64,000 nt of DNA from Saccharina japonica (Eukaryota > Sar > Phaeophyceae > Laminariales > Laminariaceae), in contig MEHQ01000660.1 of assembly GCA_008828725.1 (NCBI GenBank), positions 195,429 through 259,428 on the forward strand, given 5' to 3'. The translations under genes and the position numbers were made by a program. Shown here piece by piece: positions 21,001 through 64,000 of this stretch. The notes below the pieces were generated by a model. It had not been told where the DNA came from. It made no database searches and worked only from the letters and a program-made list of their open reading frames with translations. Each line of letters begins with the position of its first letter. Positions within the stretch are counted from its first letter, which is position 1.

Positions 21001-23224
21001 CTGGGTTTTTATCATGGGGTGATCTACGGGACCCGTGGCATATCCTATGGGGGCGTCCTACGTGTGGTGTATTTCTCCATGGGGTGTCCCATGAGATGCT
21101 CCATGCATTCGCTTAGAAATGCAGATGCAACTTTGACGAGAAACACGAAGGCACGCACCGTAACCGGGAGGGGGTGGGACTGAATGCCCGCTATATGACC
21201 GTGAATCTGACTTGCAACAGGGAACGATCTGGAGAATGTACAGCAATGCGAAATATATTATTAGCAGATGGGATGGAAAAAACAGTGCCCTGCGGAAATG
21301 TATCGAAGTGCGCTCGATATTGTCGACCTGACTACAGTACTGTAGCACCGTACTTGTAAGTCCTCCTTGTAAAGCAAAATATTTTCTACAGTAATATATG
21401 TGCTCCGTGTTCAGCCACCGCCGGCATTCTAGTATCCTTGAACGATACGGAGCGTGAAGGAGCGTGAAGCATGCACATGTATCGAAATACACCGCTCCCA
21501 GCCGCCATGAGTTTATGTTGAGGTAACGTGCGTGCGGATTGGAATCGAAAACAGATATGGAGGCTTTCTTAGGCCGCAGCATTCTTGTCTACGCAAGCGC
21601 GGTTCATATTGCTGCAGGTTCGGCGAGGTAGTATTCCCGACTGTGGGATTTGTGTGGGCCTCGGTACACGCGGGCCACCACCTCTGCCTTCCCAGCCCGG
21701 AACGCTGACCGTTGGCTCTAGCCAGCGGCCTACTTGTCTGGTGCTCTCTGGCGAGACCCCAGGCTGGTGTGATTGGAAGACTTTAGGTGTCGCTGCGCGG
21801 CAATGTTCTAGATTCCCTGGACAGCCCATGGACCAGTCCATGGTTAACCATGGCATATACCATGGTCAGCCATGGAACAACCCGCGGACACCCGCCATGG
21901 AACAACCCATGGCATGCGTAGTTCATATATACTGTAGTTTATGGGTGAATCAATGGGGTACGGCACGGTTAGCGAAGGTGTGCGTCATAGTTTTACGCCA
22001 CGAACTCTGAACCATCGTTGATTCCATGGGTTCTCCATGGAACACACCACGGTATGCCCAATGGCTAGTGTTTGTAGGTAGATTTAGAGATAGGGATAGG
22101 GTTAGGCCATGGCTTTCTCCATGGAACGTCACATGGGGCACATCATGCATTCAAATGTGCCCGTGGGATACACTACGGTATACACCATGGGGGACATAAG
22201 CCATGGTCCATGCCATGAAAATCGTGTTTTCCATGGGTTGAAACATGGAACATGTCATGGTGAACCATGTTTGGGCCCTTGGTGTGCCCCATGGTCTGTC
22301 CAACTTCTACTGTAGAGAAAAGGCCTTCTTGGGTTGGTCGCGGTTGGTGTAGTGCAGTGCGTATTTCAAGCTCTTCCTGGCTACGAGTACGGCCTTTACA
22401 TTTTTGTTTTCTCACTCTCTTCCCAGATACTGCTGACTGCTGCTTATGACTCCGAACACACACGGGTGCCCTTGCCTCTCATTTACCACTCTCTATGATA
22501 CATATACAGCAGTAGTTATCGTACCAGCACAAGAAGGAATATGATTGTTTTATACTGATCATAGCAGTACGAGTATTACTGTACAGAGTACAGTAGTCCT
22601 TGCATCCTTTCCGACTTCGGGGACACGAAACACGGGCTGCGACCAACGTCGTGAGGGCTCACCTTGGTCCCTGATGGGTCGACAACTATCCTGTCGTACG
22701 GGTCCACCCATTGGGATGTGGGGTCTGTAATATAGGTCGAAGATATTGTGTCAAACCTGTGGTTCAAGGAACAAGTGCGGCGAGCAGTGTAACATGTGCC
22801 GACGTCGAACGGTTGTTCATTTGTAACACTACTCGTACGTATACGTAGAACGAGCGCATATCATCTACCTCCAGTGTGGATGCACCGCCATGCCCTTTAC
22901 TGCAGATTATACAGAGTACGGCAGTTGCAGCAGTGCCACAGAGTAAAAGTATATGTGTCGTACGCGTACTGTACTTCAGTACAGCAAGCAAGCCCGAGCA
23001 CAATATGTACGAAGTCCTTACCGGTGACCTACCTTGTGATACGCTTGACCAGGTAGGTATTCGTACAGTAATCATGCACTCGTACTGTAAAAGTAGTTGT
23101 CTCACATGCACGCTTGAGATTTTGACGGAAATTTACTGGTGAACACCACCAGCAGGATGGCCAGCCTCTTCAACGGACTCGGCGTCGTACATTGGGCCGT
23201 GCGCCGAGAAAGGACAGGCTCCAT
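1..23224 (-). CDS. Gene A: N-terminal part of a paralogue of gene B, 3' end outside window, one exon broken
   Basis: Tandem paralogue of gene B with the same exon order and phases. Exons: 23106-23224, 22663-22756, 19293-19502, 19051-19088, 17837-17921, 17017-17154, 16583-16723, 15796-15936, 13686-13756, 11643-11724, 11236-11292, 10540-10931, 9801-9959, 9082-9627 (interrupted), 8680-8848, 7386-7684, 6915-6989, about 6140-6484, 5712-5815, 4217-4296, 2688-2819, 2192-2258, 1168-1234, 678-783, 8-103. It covers signal peptide, beta-propeller, PT linker and the first REJ modules; the GPS and membrane part would lie left of position 1. The 9082-9627 exon carries a transposon insertion and its frame does not close when the insert is removed, so this copy may be a pseudogene or a splice variant. 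The intron after 8-103 starts with GC instead of GT. Start codon: the ATG at 23224 is shared in frame with gene B. Confidence 0.75.
8..103 (-). CDS. Gene A REJ exon at window edge, with GC donor
   Basis: Acceptor CATGCAG|GTG at 103. It reads [19 protein letters not shown] and ends VKVQ. The following intron starts GCGAGG rather than GT; the paralogous exon 38944-39039 has GTGGGA at the same place. The gene continues beyond position 1. Confidence 0.77.
447..564. mobile_element. MITE, TTACGG family, copy 1
   Basis: Starts TTACGGGTGCCCATAGTAAA and ends with an inverted counterpart (…CCCTCCGTAA). It is flanked by TA on both sides (445-446, 565-566), as for Tc1/mariner-type elements. About 118 bp with no coding capacity. 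It sits in the gene A intron between 103 and 678. Confidence 0.72.
678..783 (-). CDS. Gene A REJ exon (AWSCSENC ... GT)
   Basis: Acceptor GTACAG|G at 783, donor ACG|GTAAGA at 678. It reads [12 protein letters not shown] ... [14 protein letters not shown], the 'W-x-C ... LPA-x-x-L-x-x-GT' step of a REJ module, paralogous to 40370-40475. It joins in phase to 8-103 (VYEFSLNVS). Confidence 0.8.
1168..8848 (-). CDS. Gene A REJ ectodomain, first ten exons
   Basis: Exons 8680-8848, 7386-7684, 6915-6989, about 6140-6484, 5712-5815, 4217-4296, 2688-2819, 2192-2258 and 1168-1234 (followed by 678-783 and 8-103, listed separately). Matching landmarks to gene B are [117 protein letters not shown] and [14 protein letters not shown]. 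The start of 6140-6484 and the end of 6915-6989 are unsure, because A and B splice phases differ there. Confidence 0.78.
1601..1970 (+). mobile_element. MITE, GCTACGATAGAGG family, copy in gene A intron
   Basis: Left end GCGTGCTACGGTAGAGGCAC then CTGTACC(T)n-GGCTGAA; right end CAGGTGCACCTCTATCG. Between them lie the family landmarks 'GGCTCTTTAACCC' and 'AAATCAGGTTTT'. It has terminal inverted repeats of about 20 bp and no coding capacity. Confidence 0.65.
3361..3748 (-). mobile_element. MITE, GCTACGATAGAGG family, middle element of the nest
   Basis: Reverse orientation: begins ATGCATGCTACGGTAGAGG, ends CTCTCGTAGCACGCG, with 'CTCCGACGAATCTGGGTCAA' inside. Itself interrupted by the TTACGG-family MITE at 3610-3725. 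Confidence 0.62.
3610..3725. mobile_element. MITE, TTACGG family, copy 2 (innermost of a nest)
   Basis: TIRs ACGGGGGACCATAGTAAAT and the inverse of GGTCCTCCGTAA, with TA at both flanks (3608-3609, 3726-3727). It is inserted within a MITE of the GCTACGATAGAGG family, whose halves can be read on either side. Confidence 0.72.
4545..4841 (-). mobile_element. MITE, GCTACGATAGAGG family, reverse copy
   Basis: Runs from GGTACGGCAGAGGCGCACC to GGTGCTACGGTGCCTCTATG-GCAGCACGC, with 'CACTTGAGGAGCT' and 'CGTCGAAATTGGGTTTTTAA' landmarks in reverse. In the gene A intron 4297-5711. Confidence 0.58.
7129..7368 (+). mobile_element. MITE, GCTACGATAGAGG family, next to a gene A exon
   Basis: Left end CGCGTGCTACGATAGACG, right end GGTGCACCTGTGTACCGTATCATGCG. 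The right end lies only about 18 bp from the donor side of exon 7386-7684. Confidence 0.65.
8185..8458 (+). mobile_element. MITE, GCTACGATAGAGG family copy
   Basis: Left end GACGCGTGCTGCGATACAAG with GGCTCCTTAACCCAAA; right part TCTCAAGTGAAGAGCTCAG to CCCCTATCGTAGCATTC. In the gene A intron 7685-8679. Confidence 0.62.
9082..9627 (-). pseudogene. Gene A REJ-type exon split by a MITE (coding remnant)
   Basis: Both flanks align to the intact gene B exon 45854-46088: the upstream part (9517-9627, ending [11 protein letters not shown]) and the downstream part (9082-9219, [10 protein letters not shown] to PELYE|GTATTA). Between them about 297 bp of MITE sequence (9220-9516) is absent from B. Reading through the insert meets a TAG stop about 17 codons in. 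Removing the insert does not restore frame, because the adjoining C-rich tract also differs in length from B. The exon is therefore broken unless it is skipped or spliced in an unusual way. Confidence 0.72.
9220..9516 (+). mobile_element. MITE, GCTACGATAGAGG family, inserted in a coding exon of gene A
   Basis: Core from GTGCTACGATAGAGGTACTG (9239) to the right end CTACCGTAGCATGCG (about 9515). Outside it an extra partial left end (CTGTACCTTTTTTTGGGCC) starts at 9221. The intact gene B exon aligns across the site without it, which defines the insertion at about 297 bp. Confidence 0.78.
9801..9959 (-). CDS. Gene A REJ-type exon upstream of the broken exon
   Basis: Acceptor GTACAG|C at 9959, donor GGCGG|GTGAGA at 9801. 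It reads [10 protein letters not shown] ... [20 protein letters not shown] ... STISLLGG, nearly the same as 46283-46441 in gene B, with the same 159-nt length and phase. Frame intact. Confidence 0.78.
10147..10386 (+). mobile_element. Old MITE fragment in gene A intron, shared with gene B
   Basis: The right-end type sequence (CCCTACCGCAGGACGCGTC) and the preceding ~200 bp align to 48004-48243 in the equivalent intron of gene B. The insertion therefore predates the tandem duplication. Confidence 0.55.
10540..10931 (-). CDS. Gene A exon 12: (APTP)n linker plus start of REJ-type ectodomain
   Basis: Same structure as the gene B linker exon, acceptor GCCAG|GTAGCC at 10931 and donor ACGGG|GTGAGC at 10540. 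It is 39 nt (13 codons) longer, consistent with expansion or contraction of the APTP repeat. It ends [19 protein letters not shown] then ACYCDDGG, clearly paralogous to B. Confidence 0.83.
11236..22756 (-). CDS. Gene A beta-propeller block, exons 2-11
   Basis: Exons 22663-22756, 19293-19502, 19051-19088, 17837-17921, 17017-17154, 16583-16723, 15796-15936, 13686-13756, 11643-11724 and 11236-11292 match those of gene B in length (identical except in the first two) and phase. Diagnostic pairs include [10 protein letters not shown] / [23 protein letters not shown] in both, and [11 protein letters not shown] in both. The REJ-type and linker exons follow. No frame damage is seen in this block. Confidence 0.68.
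11725..13685. other. Gene A intron without recognisable gene
   Basis: 1.96 kb between exons 11643-11724 and 13686-13756. Degenerate MITE-end sequence near 12060-12245 (AGTACCTTTTTCG; TCGAAGAGCTCTACAGG) and several short open frames without splice support. Nothing else recognised. Confidence 0.5.
13901..14896. mobile_element. Foldback element with ~360-bp inverted arms
   Basis: Left arm 13901-14262 and right arm 14534-14896 are near-perfect inverted copies (for example CAGTAGTAACCATCTGAGAA against TTCTCAGATGGTTACTACTG). The centre holds two and a half tandem copies of a ~60-bp unit (ATCCATTTTTGATGGCGCTG...) at about 14248-14392. A ~105-bp block (TTTTACTACAATACAACTTG...) is repeated at 14396 and 14552. 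No coding capacity. In the gene A intron 13757-15795. Confidence 0.8.
17922..19050. other. Gene A intron without recognisable gene
   Basis: 1.1 kb. A single degraded MITE-like end at 18112-18155 (ACATGCTACGTATAGTAGAG ... TTTTTTTTCTG). Otherwise nothing seen. Confidence 0.45.
19905..21095. repeat. Array of CCCATGGG-type palindromes in gene A intron 2
   Basis: Dozens of copies of (C)CCATGG(G) and variants such as CCCATAGG, CCTATGGG and CTCATGGG, spaced about every 20-25 bp over 1.2 kb with diverse spacers (for example TCCCATGGATCGTCCCATCG). Not a regular tandem repeat and not coding. Confidence 0.75.
21820..22300. repeat. Array of CCATGG palindromes in gene A intron 2
   Basis: CCATGG, with CCACGG and CATGG variants, every 10-20 bp in two clusters (21825-21912 and 22025-22300), for example GTCCATGGTTAACCATGGCA. 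A short TAGGG-like run lies at 22085-22106 between them. Confidence 0.72.
23106..23224 (-). CDS. Gene A exon 1: start codon and signal peptide
   Basis: Counterpart of the gene B signal exon: ATG at 23224, then a basic SRRTAQC stretch, hydrophobic core [11 protein letters not shown] and donor GCAT|GTGAGA. It is five codons shorter than B but in the same phase. The second Met of B is ACG here, which supports using the upstream ATG in both genes. Confidence 0.7.
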
Positions 23225-23558
23225 CGTGTTGTCGCATGCACGGCAGCTCGACTGACAGATTCAGGGTTTATGGTTGTCGACGATTCACGTGCGAAGCACC
23301 ACAGGAAATAAGTTGGATAGGCCGGTATCCTTCCAGCAAAAATTACTCAAATCCGGCGCGGGGATAAATCGCTACTCGTAGACTGCAGCTACAACCCGCG
23401 CTCCTTGCGGTTGACGTCCCTGCGAAATCTCCCTCTAGGAATCGTGCTCCTCCTCCATCGCGTGCACACGTTAGAAGGGACTGGTTGCACTACTATCGGC
23501 AATGGGTACCATATGCAGCATGTTGCGTGCTTCGCCAGTCGCTGTGAGCCTTGTCTGA

Positions 23559-23575
23559 CGTTTCACGACGAAACG
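23559..23575. promoter_or_regulatory. Conserved hairpin/palindrome upstream of gene A
   Basis: CGTTTC-(5 nt)-GAAACG, followed by CGCCGAAAAA style sequence, 335 bp from the gene A start codon. The same stem with a different loop lies 331 bp from the gene B start codon. Stem conservation with loop divergence suggests a dimer binding site or RNA hairpin. Confidence 0.45.
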
Positions 23576-23972
23576 CCGAAAAACCCTCGATCAACATCAA
23601 CAGCAAATAAATATCGTTTCAAATTATCGGTAATGCTCTGCGTACCTCGTACGTACCAGGTTGTCGTACACCACGTACATCACAGGTGGTGTATCCATTA
23701 TATGCATCACCGGTGGTGTATATAAGCGCTTATGTACATCACCGCCGCTCGTTCGCTGCACGCCGCAAGAACATCCCAGGTATACTTTTGTAATTCCACT
23801 ACGGCCTACGCGTACCGGGTACGTACGACGTACATACGACTCTCAGCTCTACGACGCTACGAGCTGAAGCAGTAAGTTTTTCGTTAGTTTACCTGGTAAG
23901 TTTTCCAGCCGTTCATCATACGGTCATCGTGAACCACGTTGATCAGACTTACAACAGTATTAGTACTGTAGT

Positions 23973-23973
23973 G

Positions 23974-24058
<85 letters not shown>
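23973..24058. repeat. (GTA)n microsatellite
   Basis: About 28 uninterrupted TAG/GTA units in the spacer upstream of gene A. Long poly-Tyr or poly-Leu reading frames across it are artefacts. Confidence 0.95.
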
Positions 24059-24822
24059 CAATATGAGTATTATTACAGTAATAGTACAGTAGTATATCAT
24101 AGCTGTGGTAGTAGTCGTAAGTACTACAGTAGTATTTAGTAGCATTTTCGCCCGAGGAATGCTTCACGTATCTATCCACCAATTTTGCGAATCAGATAAT
24201 CAGACTCGTTTGTTGAAAGTGGCGAGACGCTCGTATTGCGAATGGGGACAGGCCAGGATCCAGTACACTTTCGACAATGGGGTGCTGGCGCATTGAACTG
24301 ATTGCATTGGTACATTGGAGTTTTTCGTACGCCGAATATGTGGGCCATCGATCGCACATTTACAACTTAATTTGTACAACAAACAGTACTTCGAAGTATT
24401 TGTGTATAGTATGCACCATCCTGCATCAGAATCGAAGCGTCAGCATCGAAGCCATCCACCTATTATGTCCTGCCCTGGCGCCGCGGTTAGTATTTATCGT
24501 AGAGGTGTACGCCCGGTTGACAGGGTGGACGGTGACCTCGACAACAGAGTGTGATGACCTGCCGACTATCTGAGGTATGTTCTGATGTTCTGACGCCATG
24601 ACAAAATGTCGTTGTATGGTACGCGTATCAAGCCCCCCTCGGAATGTCCAGAGGGGAAACTACGGGTCCCCGGGGCAGAGCTAGTGCATAGAAAGAAACG
24701 AATGTTCACGGATGTTCTTTGCGTCGATCAGATTACCAGTCCACTCTTACAGCTTGCAGTCGATAATCGCTCGCCTTTCCTCATACCTAGGATATACCTC
24801 CCACACTAACGCTGCTGCTGTG

Positions 24823-61645
<36,823 letters not shown>

Positions 61646-61974
61646 CCTGTTGTTTCATGCACGGCAGATCGCTTGGCGAATTCAAGAATTTACGGTTGTC
61701 GACGATTCACGTATGATACCAGAGCAAGAGGTCTGGATCGGCCGTATTCCTTCCACCTTAAACTTGAATCCGGGGTCACTGCAACTACCACCCTCGCTCC
61801 TTTCGGTCGATGTACTGAGAAATCTCCCTATAGCACTCGTGCTTCTCCCCCACCATGTGTACATGCATGCTATTAATAGCGGGTACTGCTCTACCACCGG
61901 TCATGGACACCAGTCAACTCTGCGTGTTGCACCAGTGCGTTATCTGAGCTTTTTGTTGTGAGCTTTTTGTCTGA

Positions 61975-61993
61975 GCGTTTCAGAATGAAACGC
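61975..61993. promoter_or_regulatory. Conserved hairpin/palindrome upstream of gene B
   Basis: GCGTTTC-(AGAAT)-GAAACGC, seven-base perfect arms, about 331 bp upstream of the gene B ATG. Counterpart of 23559-23575. Confidence 0.45.
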
Positions 61994-62676
61994 CGAAAAA
62001 CAAAACCAGCAATCAAACATCAATCAATCAAGCAATCGATCTATTCAAATCAAAGCTGTGGCGTATCTTCTTTTGTATTATAACCAACAGACCGGTATCC
62101 TCTTCGTACAGTACTATTAATAATAGTATTAATAGTATAATATGACAATACGACCTACGGGTCTCTAACGACCCTCCTCTCTGTGTCGTCCATATTATGT
62201 TGGTCCATCAGCTGGACATATCATGGACTGAACAAAACAGCAGCCGTATCCCCTCCGGATCGGCCTGGGCCCTGAGCTCGTGTTGTTTCTTTTTATTTGT
62301 TTGAAACTACAGCACTACATACTGCGTGTGTATTACGTAAGATACCTCGGATATACGAGTGCATGTACATACGAGTACGTGGTGTGTGTGTTTTTGTTTT
62401 GGAGGAAATGAGCTGAACATCACCAATCAGCATCAAATCATATATGTCACACCGATCAGACTCGTACCTTGAAAGCGGCGAGAACTACATATTTTATTGC
62501 GAATTATACGAAGAACCAGCAGGCAACGTTTTGACACTGGGACTTTGACGTGAGTTGAGCTGGGCGTGTTTAGCTGGGCGCGTTGGCGCATGGCGTTGAC
62601 TTTTACCATTTTTTTCAAGTAGGGCAATCGATGGCGCATTCACAACATACATGTATCAATGATTGGTGAAAAGTTG

Positions 62677-62701
62677 ATGTTGTTGTTGTTGTTGTTGTTG
62701 T
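62677..62701 (+). repeat. (TGT)n microsatellite
   Basis: Eight TGT/GTT units upstream of gene B. Confidence 0.9.
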
Positions 62702-62994
62702 CTTCACATTAAACTCGTTTCAGTTGCTAATCCCTATAGTCTGATCTAGCAAGATCACAGCCCGTATGATGTGCTTCCGTTTTATTCGTTGTTTATATTT
62801 TTACTAGCTGTACAGTCAGTAGTCTCGAGTTTTTCATTTTATGAATGTGTCTCAAACACGTCACGCTGCTGTGAGTACGATCGAGTGGTTGAAACTGCAA
62901 CATCTGTAACCTGGGTATTTTGCCCGACGTCCCCTTGCCCCGATATCATAACGCAAAATACTCCTTTTTTTTCCTTTCTTGTTGTTGTGCAGTT

Positions 62995-63167
62995 TTGAGG
63001 GTGGTCCTTGGCCCTATCCCACCCGTCCCACCACCCACGAACCGCTTGTCATATTTCCTAAGGATCATCCCGTCGCTGCAGAAAGGGTGGCTTGTATTCT
63101 GCACAGCGAACGGGGCATTGGCGTCAAGGCCGTCCATGAACCATTATCAAAGCGGTGCCGACACAAG
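62995..63167 (+). CDS. Possible plus-strand exon upstream of gene B (unknown)
   Basis: A strong pyrimidine tract and acceptor (TTCCTTTCTTGTTGTTGTGCAG type) precede an open frame reading FEGGPWPYPTRPTTHEPL ... ERGIGVKAVHEPLSKRCRH, ending ACAA|GTAGGT. No neighbouring exon can be assigned and no counterpart exists in the 23225-24822 spacer. Confidence 0.25.
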
Positions 63168-63940
63168 TAGGTGAGAGCTACGAATGAATGCTACTACTGC
63201 TGTACCTCGTGCATACAGCAGTATGTACCAGTGCTGCGTAATACAGCAGATACGATATCCGGTATTATACTGCATCCATCCGGTGCCTGCAAATTTTGCG
63301 GGCCTTTCACAGCCTCTTGCACGTGCTGGGAGTCGTCAACGCTTCGGTGCCATGGTTTTGCTTGCGATGTACGATTGCCCGCAAGAGACAAGATCGGGCA
63401 CCATAATGACCTGGGTTTTGCCATGTGTATATCTCCTCGTGGATCGATCAGCAAGCAGCTGCCCACTGTTGTTGTTGCTGTACCGCCCGGTGGATTGGGT
63501 GAACATCGATCTCGCCAACAGAGTCGATCTGATGACAGCGAATAATATGGAAAACTACAAAGCGGGCCATGAACCTGGCCCCTTGAACGGTTGGGTTGCC
63601 AAAACTCTGATGGTCGTTCTGTGGCACTGAGGATCGTTCTGTGACAGCTGCTGTCCGGTGGCAACGATCTCGCCTTGTGCGCGTGTCGTTGCCCTTGGAA
63701 TATCCAGAGCAAAGATACGGGTGCCTTCGGGGCAGGGCTCTTGCTCTGGAAAAAAATGAATGTTTACGATTTTCGATGATCGTTTCTCCAAGATCGTTTT
63801 TCGATGATCGTTTTTCGATGGTCTTTTTCGACGATCGTTTTTCGACGGTCACAGATTATGTGAGTGCCACTTGCGCTTGCACCACGAAGCCCTCGCCTTG
63901 CCGAATATCTGTGTATCTCAATACTGCTGTTGGTGTTCCG

Positions 63941-64000
63941 CTACGCCCCTCTGCTTGGATCTGGCGCCAGGACTGCCTGGAAGGCCCGCGCTGCACTACC
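63941..64000 (-). CDS. Gene C: last codons and stop of a third tandem copy (partial)
   Basis: The minus-strand frame ending at 63941 reads VLAPDPSRGA then TAG. The end of gene B at 24823 reads VLAPDPSEGA then TAG, with similar residues before it (ARAFQ against DNAWS). A shared stop context at both unit ends shows that a further member of the receptor array begins to the right of the window. Only about 19 codons are visible, so nothing can be said about its integrity. Confidence 0.6.
   Translation of the reverse strand, partial: GSAARAFQAVLAPDPSRGA

Larger units (their letters stand above)
23225..24822. other. Intergenic spacer between gene B (3') and gene A (5')
   Basis: Presumed terminator of B and promoter of A. 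It contains a (GTA)n microsatellite, blocks conserved with 61646-63900 (23226-23590 against 61646-62005; around 24170-24290 against 62440-62520; around 24500-24560 against 63470-63560), and a hairpin conserved upstream of both genes. A palindromic segment near 23690-23715 (CATCACCGGTGGTG) adjoins TATATA. No convincing coding exon was found. Confidence 0.6.
61646..63940. other. Intergenic spacer between gene C (3') and gene B (5')
   Basis: Homologous to 23225-24822 but about 0.7 kb longer. It contains the conserved hairpin, an AT-rich stretch (62110-62145), a (TGT)n run and a possible plus-strand exon at 62995-63167 that has no counterpart in the shorter spacer. Confidence 0.55.

Noticed and set aside
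21569..21856. Minus-strand frames ending NAAA/NTAA at 21571 and 55005 as a conserved exon
   Set aside because: The two intron-2 blocks are similar at DNA level and share a stop position, but upstream similarity is poor and exons on either side already join in phase. Kept as unexplained similarity, possibly an old repeat.
19905..22300. CRISPR-like array
   Set aside because: Repeats are 6-10-bp palindromes with irregular spacing, no 20-50-bp direct repeats, and the genome is eukaryotic.
23949..24182. Poly-Thr and poly-Leu open frames
   Set aside because: Pure read-through of the (GTA)n microsatellite.

Overview
The window is eukaryotic genomic DNA. It has dense short exons with canonical GT-AG (and some GC-AG) splice sites, introns full of transposon debris, microsatellites, short TTAGGG-type runs and tRNA-derived SINEs. 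No bacterial operon structure is visible. The protein families (REJ / polycystin-1-like / GPS receptors with proline-threonine linkers) together with TTAGGG repeats suggest a stramenopile alga, perhaps a brown alga. That assignment is inference; no marker gene in the window fixes it.

Almost all recognisable coding sequence is on the minus strand. It belongs to one family of giant receptor genes in tandem, head to tail, with a repeat unit of about 39 kb. Gene B (61645 down to 24823) appears complete: about 50 exons, at least 7.0 kb of coding sequence, at least 2,300 residues. Gene A (23224 down past position 1) is the N-terminal half of a paralogue that runs off the left edge. Gene C is represented only by its last codons and stop (63941-64000), so the array has at least three members. 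Exons of A and B correspond one to one, nearly always with the same splice phase; this was the main evidence for the exon calls.

Domain order in gene B: signal peptide; a lactonase/YVTN-like beta-propeller built from about ten exons; an (Ala-Pro-Thr-Pro)n linker exon; a long REJ-type ectodomain; a GAIN-like region with a clear GPS motif; a first transmembrane helix; further polycystin-1-like helices (about nine in total); an intracellular IQ motif; and a short tail ending in a stop context conserved with gene C. I find no PLAT domain and no PKD2-type channel domain. The layout fits a self-cleaving adhesion receptor of the REJ / polycystin-1 class. REJ proteins act in gamete recognition in animals, but any such role here is speculation.

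The introns hold the other striking content. There are two MITE families, one showing triple nesting and one copy inserted inside a coding exon of gene A. There is a 1-kb foldback element, a SINE family, a ~200-bp satellite array carrying a SINE, and several arrays of short palindromes (CCATGG, CCCATGGG, GGAAGCTTCC, CCCACGGG). Different arrays occupy the same intron in A and B. The intergenic spacers (23225-24822 and 61646-63940) share conserved blocks, including a hairpin about 330 bp upstream of both start codons.
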